Below, one piece after another: positions 6,306 to 12,547 of a stretch of DNA of 15,160 nucleotides (within the stretch, counting starts at the first letter, position 1; every line of letters starts with the position of its first letter). Where the stretch lies: NCBI GenBank assembly GCA_022822125.1, contig JAJECF010000079.1, positions 1 to 15,160 on the forward strand, in the 5' to 3' direction. This stretch comes from Alphaproteobacteria bacterium. Lineage in GTDB: Bacteria; Pseudomonadota; Alphaproteobacteria; Bin95. Both the position numbers and the translations under genes were made by a program. The notes beneath the pieces are model-generated. The model was not told the DNA's origin and did not search any database. It was given only the letters and a program-made list of their open reading frames with translations.

Positions 6306-8312
6306 TCAGGGAAGCTGCACATCGGTCAATGGCCGGCCCCAGTCCTCCGCATGGGCAAGCACGCGCGGCAGGTCCTCCTCCAGCATGAACCCCTCTTCGA
6401 TGAGCGTCCGCGCCGCCGCCTCTGTCGCCTGCACGTAGCCTGCCGCATCGCCGTAGCGCTCCAGCAGGGAAGCGCGGGGATCGCCCGTCGCCGCGCGCTC
6501 CTCCGGCGTGTCCGGGAAGGGGATGTAGCTGCCGGAGAACTCGTGCATCGCGCCGCCGGCAACGCCGCGCCGGCGGATGTTCCAGCCGGCGAAGGTGCCG
6601 ACGGGTGCCGCGACCATCGGCGCGCGCACGCCCGCGATCTCGTTGCCGTCCGCATCGACCGCCGGCACCAGCACGGGATAGCCCTCTTCGGCCAGCACCT
6701 CCGGCGGTTCCCTGTCCAGGATTCCCTTGTCGGCGCGGGGGCCGAAATCGAGCGCCGGCATCGGGTTGGGCGATTGCGGCACGGCCCCGCCGGGGATCGC
6801 CGGGAACCGCTCCCGCCAGGTCCCGTACGGCACGAGCGTGCCGTCGGCGGCGCGGGGATAGCGGCTCGGCGGGGGCGGCGGGCCGCCGTCCGCCCAGCGG
6901 TCGAGCGCGTCGAGCATGGCGCGGAACAGCATCGAGGTCTGGGCCACATTCAGCCAGTGTTCGCAGACCGCCCGGCGCGGCTCGCGCTGGTTCGGATCGG
7001 CGGAATGCTGCGTTCCGGTCCAGTGGTAGATGCGCACGCCTTCCGGCTCGGCGAGGTCGTTGCCTTCGCAGTCCGTGTGGACCAGCGAGCCGCGCCGCTG
7101 CCAGTATTCCGTCGCGGTCTGCGTGTGGACGATGAGCGGGTCGGTTTCCGGGCGTTTCAGGATCGCGTCCGTGCGGCCGCTATGCGGGTCCGTGCAGGGG
7201 CTGTAGGCGAAGGGAAAGCGGTCGGCCGGCGCGTAACGGTCCTCATGCTGCTGGCCGCCCGAGACCACGGCATTGGCGAAGCGCTGGTTCAGCCACTTGC
7301 CGCCCGCGCCCGAGACATGCGGCATCAGTCCGTCGAACACCCGCCGGCCGGCGGCGTCGGCGTTGAAGCCCTGCCAGACGAAATCGCGGATCGCGCGGCC
7401 CGTCTGCGAGCGGCCGTAGCCATAGGCCCTGTCGATGCCGCCGAGCGGGTTGCCCACGCCTTCCTCGTGGCGCAGCCAGCTCACAAGGTCGCGCACCGCG
7501 ACATGCCCGAGGCCCATCACCAGCGGGTCGCGGCCCTCATAAACGATCTCGTATATCCAGCCGGGCCGGAAGCCTGCGGGCAGGAAGATATGGCTGTCCG
7601 ACGGCGCCACGCCCCAGTCGGGACCGAGCCTGTCGAGCCCGCCGCCGGCGTCGATGCGCGCGAAGGACCATTCGTCCGGCGGCACCGGCTGCCGCGGCGC
7701 GTCCGCATAGGGCCGCATGGTGAAGCTCGCCTTCGCTGTATCGGTGGAAACGGCGGGGTGCGAGCGTGTCGTGCCGCGGCCGCTGAGCGGCAGGCAGACA
7801 ACGCCCGGCCCGTCGGCGATGAACTCGGTGCGCACCGGCCCCGTCACCGGCCCGTCCTCATGGCGCGCAACCGGCAGGTTGAGCAGCATCCGGCCCTCGC
7901 CCGGCAGCAGGTCGCCCTGCCAGGCGCCGAAGACGATTGTGTAGCCGCGCCGGAAGAGGAAGCCGTTGCCGGCATGGGCGGCGGTCTCCGGGTCGTTGCT
8001 GTGCTCGGCGTCGCAGAAATACTGGAGCGCGCGCTTGTTGCCCCGGTTGCCCCAGTCAAAGAACAGCCGGCGATTGCCGAGCGCCGGGTCCGCCGGCTGC
8101 AGGATGAAGACATCGGCGCTGAAGCGGACCAGCCCGTCGCCGTCCCTCGGCGCGAGCGCGATATCCGTCACCCCCGCCTGCGCCGGCGCCAGCGGATCGA
8201 CCCGGTAGTGGGCGCGGCCCTCAATGCGCTCATAGGCCCCGGTCCCCGCAAACCGCTCGCCACCGGCGAACGGCCGACGGTCGCGGATCTCTAATTGAAC
8301 GATATTGGTCAT
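6306..8312 (-). CDS. Large alpha/beta hydrolase domain protein (PF20091-like)
   Basis: A protein of 668 residues, typical in size for the 'alpha/beta hydrolase domain' family (PF20091), whose activity is mostly uncharacterised. The nucleophile elbow is AYGYGRSQTGR (Ser302 when counted from this start), followed by the conserved VFDGLMPHVSGAGG and NQRF segments and a HEDRYAPADRFPF loop. No signal peptide is seen, so it is probably cytosolic. It would hydrolyse an ester, lactone or amide, and as first gene of the operon it may perform the entry step. Two ATGs compete: 8321 has its GGGAG only 1 base away, while 8312 has the same GGGAG 10 bases away; I prefer 8312. The promoter probably lies in the shared divergent region 8313-8373. 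Confidence 0.88.
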   Translation of the reverse strand: MTNIVQLEIRDRRPFAGGERFAGTGAYERIEGRAHYRVDPLAPAQAGVTDIALAPRDGDGLVRFSADVFILQPADPALGNRRLFFDWGNRGNKRALQYFCDAEHSNDPETAAHAGNGFLFRRGYTIVFGAWQGDLLPGEGRMLLNLPVARHEDGPVTGPVRTEFIADGPGVVCLPLSGRGTTRSHPAVSTDTAKASFTMRPYADAPRQPVPPDEWSFARIDAGGGLDRLGPDWGVAPSDSHIFLPAGFRPGWIYEIVYEGRDPLVMGLGHVAVRDLVSWLRHEEGVGNPLGGIDRAYGYGRSQTGRAIRDFVWQGFNADAAGRRVFDGLMPHVSGAGGKWLNQRFANAVVSGGQQHEDRYAPADRFPFAYSPCTDPHSGRTDAILKRPETDPLIVHTQTATEYWQRRGSLVHTDCEGNDLAEPEGVRIYHWTGTQHSADPNQREPRRAVCEHWLNVAQTSMLFRAMLDALDRWADGGPPPPPSRYPRAADGTLVPYGTWRERFPAIPGGAVPQSPNPMPALDFGPRADKGILDREPPEVLAEEGYPVLVPAVDADGNEIAGVRAPMVAAPVGTFAGWNIRRRGVAGGAMHEFSGSYIPFPDTPEERAATGDPRASLLERYGDAAGYVQATEAAARTLIEEGFMLEEDLPRVLAHAEDWGRPLTDVQLP

Positions 8313-8336
8313 GGTGCGCATTCTCCCGGGCGGAAG

Positions 8337-8351
8337 CCGCTACAATAGCGG
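8337..8351. promoter_or_regulatory. Perfect dyad in the divergent promoter region
   Basis: CCGCTA-CAA-TAGCGG is a perfect 6-bp inverted repeat with a 3-base centre. It contains TACAAT (8341-8346) as a plus-strand -10 candidate and TATTGT (8347-8342) as a minus-strand -10 candidate. The minus-strand box would serve the seven-gene operon (20-29 bases before the candidate starts); the plus-strand box would serve the small frame at 8374. A regulator bound here could control both directions. No T run follows, so it is not an obvious terminator. No regulator gene lies nearby. Confidence 0.4.
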
Positions 8352-8373
8352 GCCAGCCGAGGAGGTCGAAACC

Positions 8374-8484
8374 ATGCCTGCTGCCGAGGGTTTTTCACAT
8401 GCAGAACAGTATAATCCGCATGTGGACCGTCACCTGCCCGGCGACCGGCGATTCGACTCTTGGCATTGCTGGTGTCAGATTTGA
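8374..8484 (+). CDS. Small open reading frame, 36 residues, unknown function
   Basis: A short frame starting at ATG 8374 with a near-ideal ribosome binding site: GGAGGT at 8361-8366, 7 bases before the ATG, within a GAGGAGGT run. A TACAAT -10-like box lies at 8341-8346. The peptide starts MPAAEGFSHAEQYNPHVDRH and ends with a Trp/His/Cys-rich stretch (WHCWCQI); it has no membrane segment. I do not recognise it. It may be a real small protein, a leader peptide for the lipoprotein gene 49 bases further on, or the surviving 5' end of a lost gene. In the other frames after about 8460 there is a hydrophobic stretch (LALLVSDLILDVL) that stops at 8525-8527. The evidence is only the initiation signal. 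Confidence 0.35.
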   Translation: MPAAEGFSHAEQYNPHVDRHLPGDRRFDSWHCWCQI

Positions 8485-8533
8485 TCTTGGATGTGCTGAC
8501 CGGCCATCCGCTAGAGAGGGGAGGATGAATTCT

Positions 8534-8929
8534 ATGCCGGTGCGTGTTCCGGCCGCGCTTGCGGTTGTCAGTTTGCTTGTTTCAGGATGCTCATCGATCA
8601 TTGAGGGCACGACCCAAGAGGTGTTTATCAATACCAACCCTGCGGGTGCCGCGTGCGATTTCCTACGCGAGGGGCAAAGAATCGGAAGGGTTGACCCCAC
8701 GCCCGGTGCAGCGACCGTCAAGAAGACGAAACACGACATCTTGATCGAGTGCGTGCTGGCCGGCTACCAAAAGGCAACCTACCACAACAAATCCGACGTG
8801 GCAGGAGCGACCTTCGGAAACATCGTTTTGGGCGGCGGGATTGGCTGGGCTATCGACTCGGCTGCCGGAGCCGACAACAAATATACTTCGCCTGTTAACG
8901 TTACCTTGGTGCCCCAAGGGTCAAAGTGA
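8534..8929 (+). CDS. Small lipoprotein with Gly-rich C-terminal segment
   Basis: A 131-residue protein. Residues 1-18 form a lipoprotein signal peptide (hydrophobic ALAVVSLLVSG) ending in the lipobox V-S-G-Cys19, so the mature protein should be lipid-anchored. The mature part starts CSSIIEGTTQEV and has the NTNPAGAACDF / GYQKAT pattern of PEGA-like domains, then a glycine-zipper-like stretch (about 91-112, GNIVLGGGIGWAID). Homologues of this type are commonly seen as unassigned outer-membrane lipoproteins. The ATG at 8534 is chosen because GGAGG (8520-8524) lies 9 bases before it; ATG 8525 abuts that site and longer frames to 8399 would hide the signal peptide. G+C is lower than its neighbours (29 of 60 bases at 8581-8640). 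The TGA overlaps the GTG of the crotonase gene. Function unknown. Confidence 0.78.
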   Translation: MPVRVPAALAVVSLLVSGCSSIIEGTTQEVFINTNPAGAACDFLREGQRIGRVDPTPGAATVKKTKHDILIECVLAGYQKATYHNKSDVAGATFGNIVLGGGIGWAIDSAAGADNKYTSPVNVTLVPQGSK

Positions 8930-9699
8930 GACACCACCCAACAACCAGGTCCGTCGTGCTGACCGAACAGAGGGGCGCGGTCCGCCATATCGTGCTCAAC
9001 CGTCCCGAGGCGTTGAATGCGATCGATGACGCCCTGGTCCCCGCCCTGACACAGGCGTTCCGGGACGCCAACGCCGATGCCGGGACGCGCGCCATCGTCT
9101 TCCGGGGGGCCGGGCGGGCCTTCTGCGCGGGCGCGGACCTCAAGGCGCGGAAGATCGCGGGAAGCGAAGCCGCAGCGCGGGCGCGCGCGCAGGCGATCCA
9201 GGATGTCACGCGCGCCATCGTCTATGGCGACGTGCCGGTGGTCGGCGCGATCCACGGCTGGGCGGTCGGCGGCGGCTTCGAATGGGCGCTCAATTGCGAC
9301 TTCCCGATCTGGGCCGAAAGCGCGCGGGGATTCTTCCCGGAAGTGTCCTGGGGCCTGTTCGTCACCGGCGGCGTCTCGGCGATCCTGCCCAACCTGATCG
9401 GCCTGCAGAAGACCAAGGAACTGCTGATGCTGGGCGAGCGCTACGGCGCGGCGGCGCTGCACGAACTCGGGATCGCCTGGCGGGTGGCGGCGGACGACGC
9501 GCTGCTCGACGAGGCCGCGGCCGTGGCCGAACGGCTGGCGGCGCTGCCGGTGCGCGCCGTCCGCGACATGAAGCGCACCCTCAACCGCTCCGCCTACGGC
9601 GATGTGGCAGACGCGATGGAGCGCGAGGTGGACGCGGTGGCGCGCTCCTACAACGACCCCGAGACCTTCGAGCGTATCGCCGCCTTCAGCGACCGCTGA
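8926..9699 (+). CDS. Enoyl-CoA hydratase/isomerase (crotonase) family protein
   Basis: A 257-residue protein of standard crotonase length. Visible motifs are HIVLNRPEALNAID (21-34), FRGAGRAFCAGADLK (59-73, first oxyanion-hole strand), GAIHGWAVGGGFEWALNCDF (107-126) and FFPEVSWGLFVTGG (136-149). Glu119 and Glu139 correspond to the two catalytic glutamates of rat mitochondrial hydratase (Glu144, Glu164), so trans-2-enoyl-CoA hydration is a reasonable reaction. GTG 8926 is preferred: AAGGG lies 5 bases upstream and it overlaps the lipoprotein stop (GTGA); GTG 8956, with AGG 6 bases upstream, is an alternative that removes 10 residues. It would fit the step after the acyl-CoA dehydrogenases of the divergent operon. 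The 3' end overlaps mmcB by 14 bases, convergently. Confidence 0.92.
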   Translation: MRHHPTTRSVVLTEQRGAVRHIVLNRPEALNAIDDALVPALTQAFRDANADAGTRAIVFRGAGRAFCAGADLKARKIAGSEAAARARAQAIQDVTRAIVYGDVPVVGAIHGWAVGGGFEWALNCDFPIWAESARGFFPEVSWGLFVTGGVSAILPNLIGLQKTKELLMLGERYGAAALHELGIAWRVAADDALLDEAAAVAERLAALPVRAVRDMKRTLNRSAYGDVADAMEREVDAVARSYNDPETFERIAAFSDR

Positions 9700-10123
9700 A
9701 CGCGCTGTCCGGGTCCGTCAGCGCCTGGAGGCGGAGGCCCGCCGCGCGCGCGAAGCGGGTGATGAGCGACTTGCGCCGCGCCGGATTGACCCGGCCTTCC
9801 TCCGGCTCGCGCAGCATCTCCGCCCCGAAGCCGTCCGCGACCAGCAGGCCGCAGCTCTCCGGGATCAGGCGCCTCGGGAAACCTTCCGGGACGGCGAAAT
9901 AGAAGGCGTCGCAGAAGTCCAGATAGTCCTGCCACTTGGCGTCCGCGCGGAAGTCTGCTTCAGAGGATTTGACCTCGACAACGACGATTCGGCCATCCTC
10001 CGCGAGCGCGATGACATCCACGCGGCGGCGGTTGCGCAGGGTGAACTCAGTCAGTACCGCATAGCCGGCCCGGTGCAGGAAACGGCACACGCCGCGCGCG
10101 AGAAGGATGCCACTGTTCTTCAT
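9686..10123 (-). CDS. mmcB: MmcB-family DNA repair protein
   Basis: A 145-residue protein matching the MmcB family (PF06319, formerly DUF1052), found in Alphaproteobacteria. It has a PD-(D/E)XK-like core: Asp36 in RRRVDVIAL and Glu50-x-Lys52 in VVVEVKSS, followed by the family pattern DFRADAKWQDYLDFCD (58-72), AVPEGFPRRLIPES and GLLVADGFGAE. In Caulobacter mmcB belongs to the SOS regulon and affects mitomycin C resistance. ATG 10123 is chosen over TTG 10168, which would overlap mutY. A LexA-type direct repeat spans the ATG (separate entry). No ribosome binding site is evident; a TATTGT box (10135-10130) sits 6 bases before the ATG, which suggests a leaderless transcript. It follows mutY after 4 bases, so read-through from mutY is also possible. 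Confidence 0.9.
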   Translation of the reverse strand: MKNSGILLARGVCRFLHRAGYAVLTEFTLRNRRRVDVIALAEDGRIVVVEVKSSEADFRADAKWQDYLDFCDAFYFAVPEGFPRRLIPESCGLLVADGFGAEMLREPEEGRVNPARRKSLITRFARAAGLRLQALTDPDSAFSGR

Positions 10124-10129
10124 ATGTTC
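10115..10129. promoter_or_regulatory. LexA (SOS) box GTTC-N7-GTTC over the mmcB start
   Basis: The plus strand reads GTTC-TTCATAT-GTTC, an exact match to the direct-repeat LexA box of Alphaproteobacteria (GTTCN7GTTC). It covers the mmcB ATG and lies just downstream of a TATTGT -10 candidate, where bound LexA would block initiation. It also overlaps the last codon region of mutY. SOS control of mmcB is known in Caulobacter, which makes this more than a chance match. Confidence 0.75.
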
Positions 10130-11171
10130 ACAATAACCGATCCCTGCCACCAAGCGCAAGCCGGACAACCTTCTTCATCGCCGTGGGCAGCGCATAGTCA
10201 TCCAGAGCGTCGATAGGCGCCCAGACGCAGTCTTCGGGGGCAGCCTCTTCGCTCCTGCCGGTCCTCACCCCCAGTTCGAGGATGAAATGCGTGAAGCCGT
10301 GCCGCGCGACGGCGTCGAGGGGCCGCCATGCGCCCTTGACCGGCGGGGCTTCGGGCGGCGGGCCTTCCTCGACCCAGGGGCCGGAGGGCACTTCCATCAT
10401 CCCGCCCAGAAGGCCGCTTTCCGGGCGGCGGCGCAGCAGCACCCGCCCGGCGCCGTCCTCGGTCCAGTAGGCGATGCCGCGCCGCACGGGCCGCCGCCGC
10501 TTCGGGGCCTTGACCGGCAGCGTCTCAGCAATCCCCGCCGCACGGGCGAGGCAGGCCTCCGACCAGGGACAGGCGCCGCAGCGCGGGCGGCGCGGCAGGC
10601 AGACGGTCGCGCCGAGGTCCATGACCGCCTGCGCATAGTCGCCGGGGCGCTCGTCCGGCGTGAGCCCGGCCGCGGCCTCGCGGATTGCCTTCCTCGCGGC
10701 GGGCAGCGGCGTTTCGATGCGGAAGAGCCGCGCCATCACCCGCTCGACATTGCCGTCCACCACGGTCGCCCTGCGGTCGAAGGCGATGGCGGCAATGGCG
10801 GCAGCCGTATAGGCGCCGACGCCGGGCAAGACGCGAAGCCCGGCCTCGCTGTCCGGGAAGCGGCCGCCATGCTCCCTGGCGACGATCCGGGCGGCGGCGT
10901 GCAGGTTGCGCGCGCGGGCGTAATAGCCGAGCCCCTGCCAGGCCTGCAGCACCTCGTCCAGCGAGGCGGCGGCCAGCGCTTCAACTTCGGGCCAGCGCGC
11001 GACAAAGCGTTGAAAATAGGGCGCGGCGGCGGCCGTCACGGTCTGCTGCAGCATGATCTCGCTGAGCCAGACGCGGTAGGGCCCGGCGCGCTCCCCCGGC
11101 GGCGCGCGCCAGGGCAGGTCGCGACGGTGCGCGTCATACCAGGCAAGCAGCGCCTGCGGCGTCGCCGTCAT
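10128..11171 (-). CDS. mutY: A/G-specific adenine glycosylase MutY
   Basis: A 347-residue DNA repair glycosylase that removes adenine mispaired with 8-oxoguanine. The catalytic Glu38 is in LSEIMLQQT, the helix-hairpin-helix is LPGVGAYTAAAI (115-126), and the catalytic Asp139 is in VVDGNVERV. The [4Fe-4S] ligands Cys191-x6-Cys198-x2-Cys201-x5-Cys207 are intact. A NUDIX-like C-terminal domain (about 225-340), which reads the 8-oxoguanine, includes GLLGGMMEVPSGPW and HGFTHFILEL. The ATG at 11171 is supported by GGAGG 4 bases upstream and by homology; the frame extends to 11234 but that extension is not conserved-looking. It is divergent from dciA and followed 4 bases later by mmcB. Confidence 0.96.
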   Translation of the reverse strand: MTATPQALLAWYDAHRRDLPWRAPPGERAGPYRVWLSEIMLQQTVTAAAAPYFQRFVARWPEVEALAAASLDEVLQAWQGLGYYARARNLHAAARIVAREHGGRFPDSEAGLRVLPGVGAYTAAAIAAIAFDRRATVVDGNVERVMARLFRIETPLPAARKAIREAAAGLTPDERPGDYAQAVMDLGATVCLPRRPRCGACPWSEACLARAAGIAETLPVKAPKRRRPVRRGIAYWTEDGAGRVLLRRRPESGLLGGMMEVPSGPWVEEGPPPEAPPVKGAWRPLDAVARHGFTHFILELGVRTGRSEEAAPEDCVWAPIDALDDYALPTAMKKVVRLALGGRDRLL

Positions 11172-11275
11172 CGTTCCTCCGTCCCGCCTCCGGAACCGGT
11201 GCGGGTCATCATACCGCCCGCATGACGGCGCCATTCTATCGTTGAGGATTTTCCCGTTTCAGGCATTCTGGGCGC
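11172..11275. promoter_or_regulatory. Divergent promoter region between mutY and dciA
   Basis: About 104 bases. For mutY (minus strand) a TATGAT box lies at 11213-11208, leaving a leader of about 30 bases with a GGAGG site. For dciA (plus strand) TTGAGG (11242-11247) and CATTCT (11264-11269) are 16 bases apart, and CATTCT ends 6 bases before the ATG, which would give a leaderless or near-leaderless mRNA. Both calls are weak matches to sigma-70-type boxes. Confidence 0.35.
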
Positions 11276-11758
11276 ATGGCGGGGAGAAACCGGAGCGAAC
11301 GCAGGACAGGCCGGCTCATCGCGGTGGGCGCAGCGCTGGAGCGGGGACTCGCGCCGACGGCGCGGAAGCACGGCTTTTCCGAAACCCGCCTGCTGCTGCG
11401 GTGGGAGAGCGTCGTCGGGGCGGAAATCGCCGCCTGGACGCGCCCGCTCAGGCTGTTCCGCGGCGTGCTGCAGCTGCGCGTCGCCTCCGCATGGGCGCCC
11501 TATATCCAGCATCTCGAGCCCGCGATCCGGGACCGTGTGAACCTCTTTCTGGGGCGCAGGGCTGTGACGCGCATCGCCCTGAAGCAGGGCCGCATCGATC
11601 CGCCGCCGGCTCCCGGGCCGGACATCGAGCCGCGGCCCGAGCCGGTGGCGGTCTCCGGCATATCCGACCCCGAACTCAGCAGGACGCTTGCGCGGCTGGG
11701 CGGGGCCGTGCGGGCGCGGCAAAAGCGGACCGCCCTTTCCGGCAAGAGCCTCTCGTAA
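11276..11758 (+). CDS. dciA: DUF721 / DciA-family protein (putative DnaB helicase loader)
   Basis: A 160-residue protein whose first 110 residues match DUF721/DciA: LAPTARKHGFSETRLLLRWESVVGAEIAAWTRPL (the RW-x2-VVG core is the family signature), then the VLQLRVASAWAPYIQHL strand-helix and NLFLGRRAVTRIAL. The C-terminal third (about 113-160) is Pro/Arg/Ser-rich and probably flexible. DciA loads the replicative helicase in bacteria that lack DnaC/DnaI. Position supports the call: between mutY and a DsbA-like gene is its usual place in Alphaproteobacteria. No clear ribosome binding site is present; translation may be leaderless. The basic start (MAGRNRSERRTGR) is plausible for a DNA-associated protein. 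Confidence 0.85.
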   Translation: MAGRNRSERRTGRLIAVGAALERGLAPTARKHGFSETRLLLRWESVVGAEIAAWTRPLRLFRGVLQLRVASAWAPYIQHLEPAIRDRVNLFLGRRAVTRIALKQGRIDPPPAPGPDIEPRPEPVAVSGISDPELSRTLARLGGAVRARQKRTALSGKSLS

Positions 11759-11797
11759 AGATTTTTCGGAGACGCAAACTTTTTGACGCCGAATGCC

Positions 11798-11826
11798 TTG
11801 TCCATGCCGCAATTCCAATTTAGCAT
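11798..11826 (+). promoter_or_regulatory. Candidate promoter for the DsbA-like gene
   Basis: TTGTCC (11798-11803) and TAGCAT (11821-11826) are separated by 17 bases; each matches 4 of 6 consensus positions. The predicted start near 11833 leaves a short leader containing GGAG, 8 bases before the ATG at 11854. A TTGACG at 11783-11788 is an alternative -35 without a good -10. The 11759-11853 gap otherwise shows nothing notable. Confidence 0.4.
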
Positions 11827-11853
11827 ACCATATCTTGTTGTGGAGTTCTGGCG

Positions 11854-12528
11854 ATGCGGAACATCTGGACCGTTGTTGTAGTCATAGCGGTTGCTGTCAT
11901 TGTCAGTGCCGCCTACAACTCCTTTTTCGGCGGACGGACCGACGCGGAACTCACCGTGAGCGCCAGCGTCGCCGCCCATGCGGCGGACGCCGTTTCAAAC
12001 CCAGCAATCGGCCCCGAAGACCGCGTTCTGGGCGACGAAAACGCGAGGGTCACAATCCTCGAATATTCGTCGCTTACTTGTCCGCATTGCGCGCAATTCC
12101 ATGCCGAGGGTTACAGGCATCTCAAGAGCGCCTATATCGACACCGGAAAGGTCAAGCTGGTCTTTCGCGATTTCCCGCTTGACGGGCTGGCGCTGCGCGC
12201 TGCGGCGCTTGCCGAATGCGTGCCGCCCGGACGCTATTACCCCTTCCTTCAATTGCTGTTCGAAGGCCAGAACAGCTGGGCGCGCGCCGATCATCCGCTG
12301 GTGGAACTGGCGCGGCTCGGCCAGCTTGCGGGCCTCAGTCAGGAGCGCGCGGCGGAATGCTTGCAGGGCGACAATCCCGGACTGGAAAAGATCATTCAGG
12401 AGCGGCTGGCCGGCCAGGAGGAATACCAGATCGATTCGACCCCGAGTTTCATCATTAACGGGCGCAAACGTTCGGGCGCGCTGACGGCGGACGAACTCGA
12501 CGAGATTCTGGCGCCTCTGCTCGGCTGA
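11854..12528 (+). CDS. DsbA-family thiol:disulfide oxidoreductase, membrane-anchored
   Basis: A 224-residue protein. Residues 5-20 form a hydrophobic N-terminal segment without a clear signal peptidase site, so it is probably an anchored periplasmic protein. The thioredoxin fold follows, with active site Cys76-Pro-His-Cys79 in SSLTCPHCAQFH and the cis-proline in DSTPSF (Pro197). The helical insert lies between them and carries Cys122 and Cys169, a second pair that may form a structural disulfide. CPHC is the DsbA-type oxidising dipeptide, so catalysing disulfide formation in secreted proteins is likely. GGAG lies 8 bases before the ATG. It follows dciA as in many Alphaproteobacteria, where smc often comes next; here a convergent cobD gene ends 19 bases away. 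Confidence 0.9.
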   Translation: MRNIWTVVVVIAVAVIVSAAYNSFFGGRTDAELTVSASVAAHAADAVSNPAIGPEDRVLGDENARVTILEYSSLTCPHCAQFHAEGYRHLKSAYIDTGKVKLVFRDFPLDGLALRAAALAECVPPGRYYPFLQLLFEGQNSWARADHPLVELARLGQLAGLSQERAAECLQGDNPGLEKIIQERLAGQEEYQIDSTPSFIINGRKRSGALTADELDEILAPLLG

Positions 12529-12547
12529 CTTCCCTTCCCGGCGGCCG

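Noticed and set aside
5796..8294. An 832-codon open frame on the plus strand
   Set aside because: It mirrors the glyoxalase-like and large hydrolase genes, which have proper motifs, starts and operon spacing. The antisense product is low-complexity (Arg/Val/Gly/Ala) and has no domain.
10124..10168. TTG start for mmcB at 10168
   Set aside because: It would overlap mutY by about 40 bases and add 15 unconserved-looking residues; ATG 10123 gives the normal family start.
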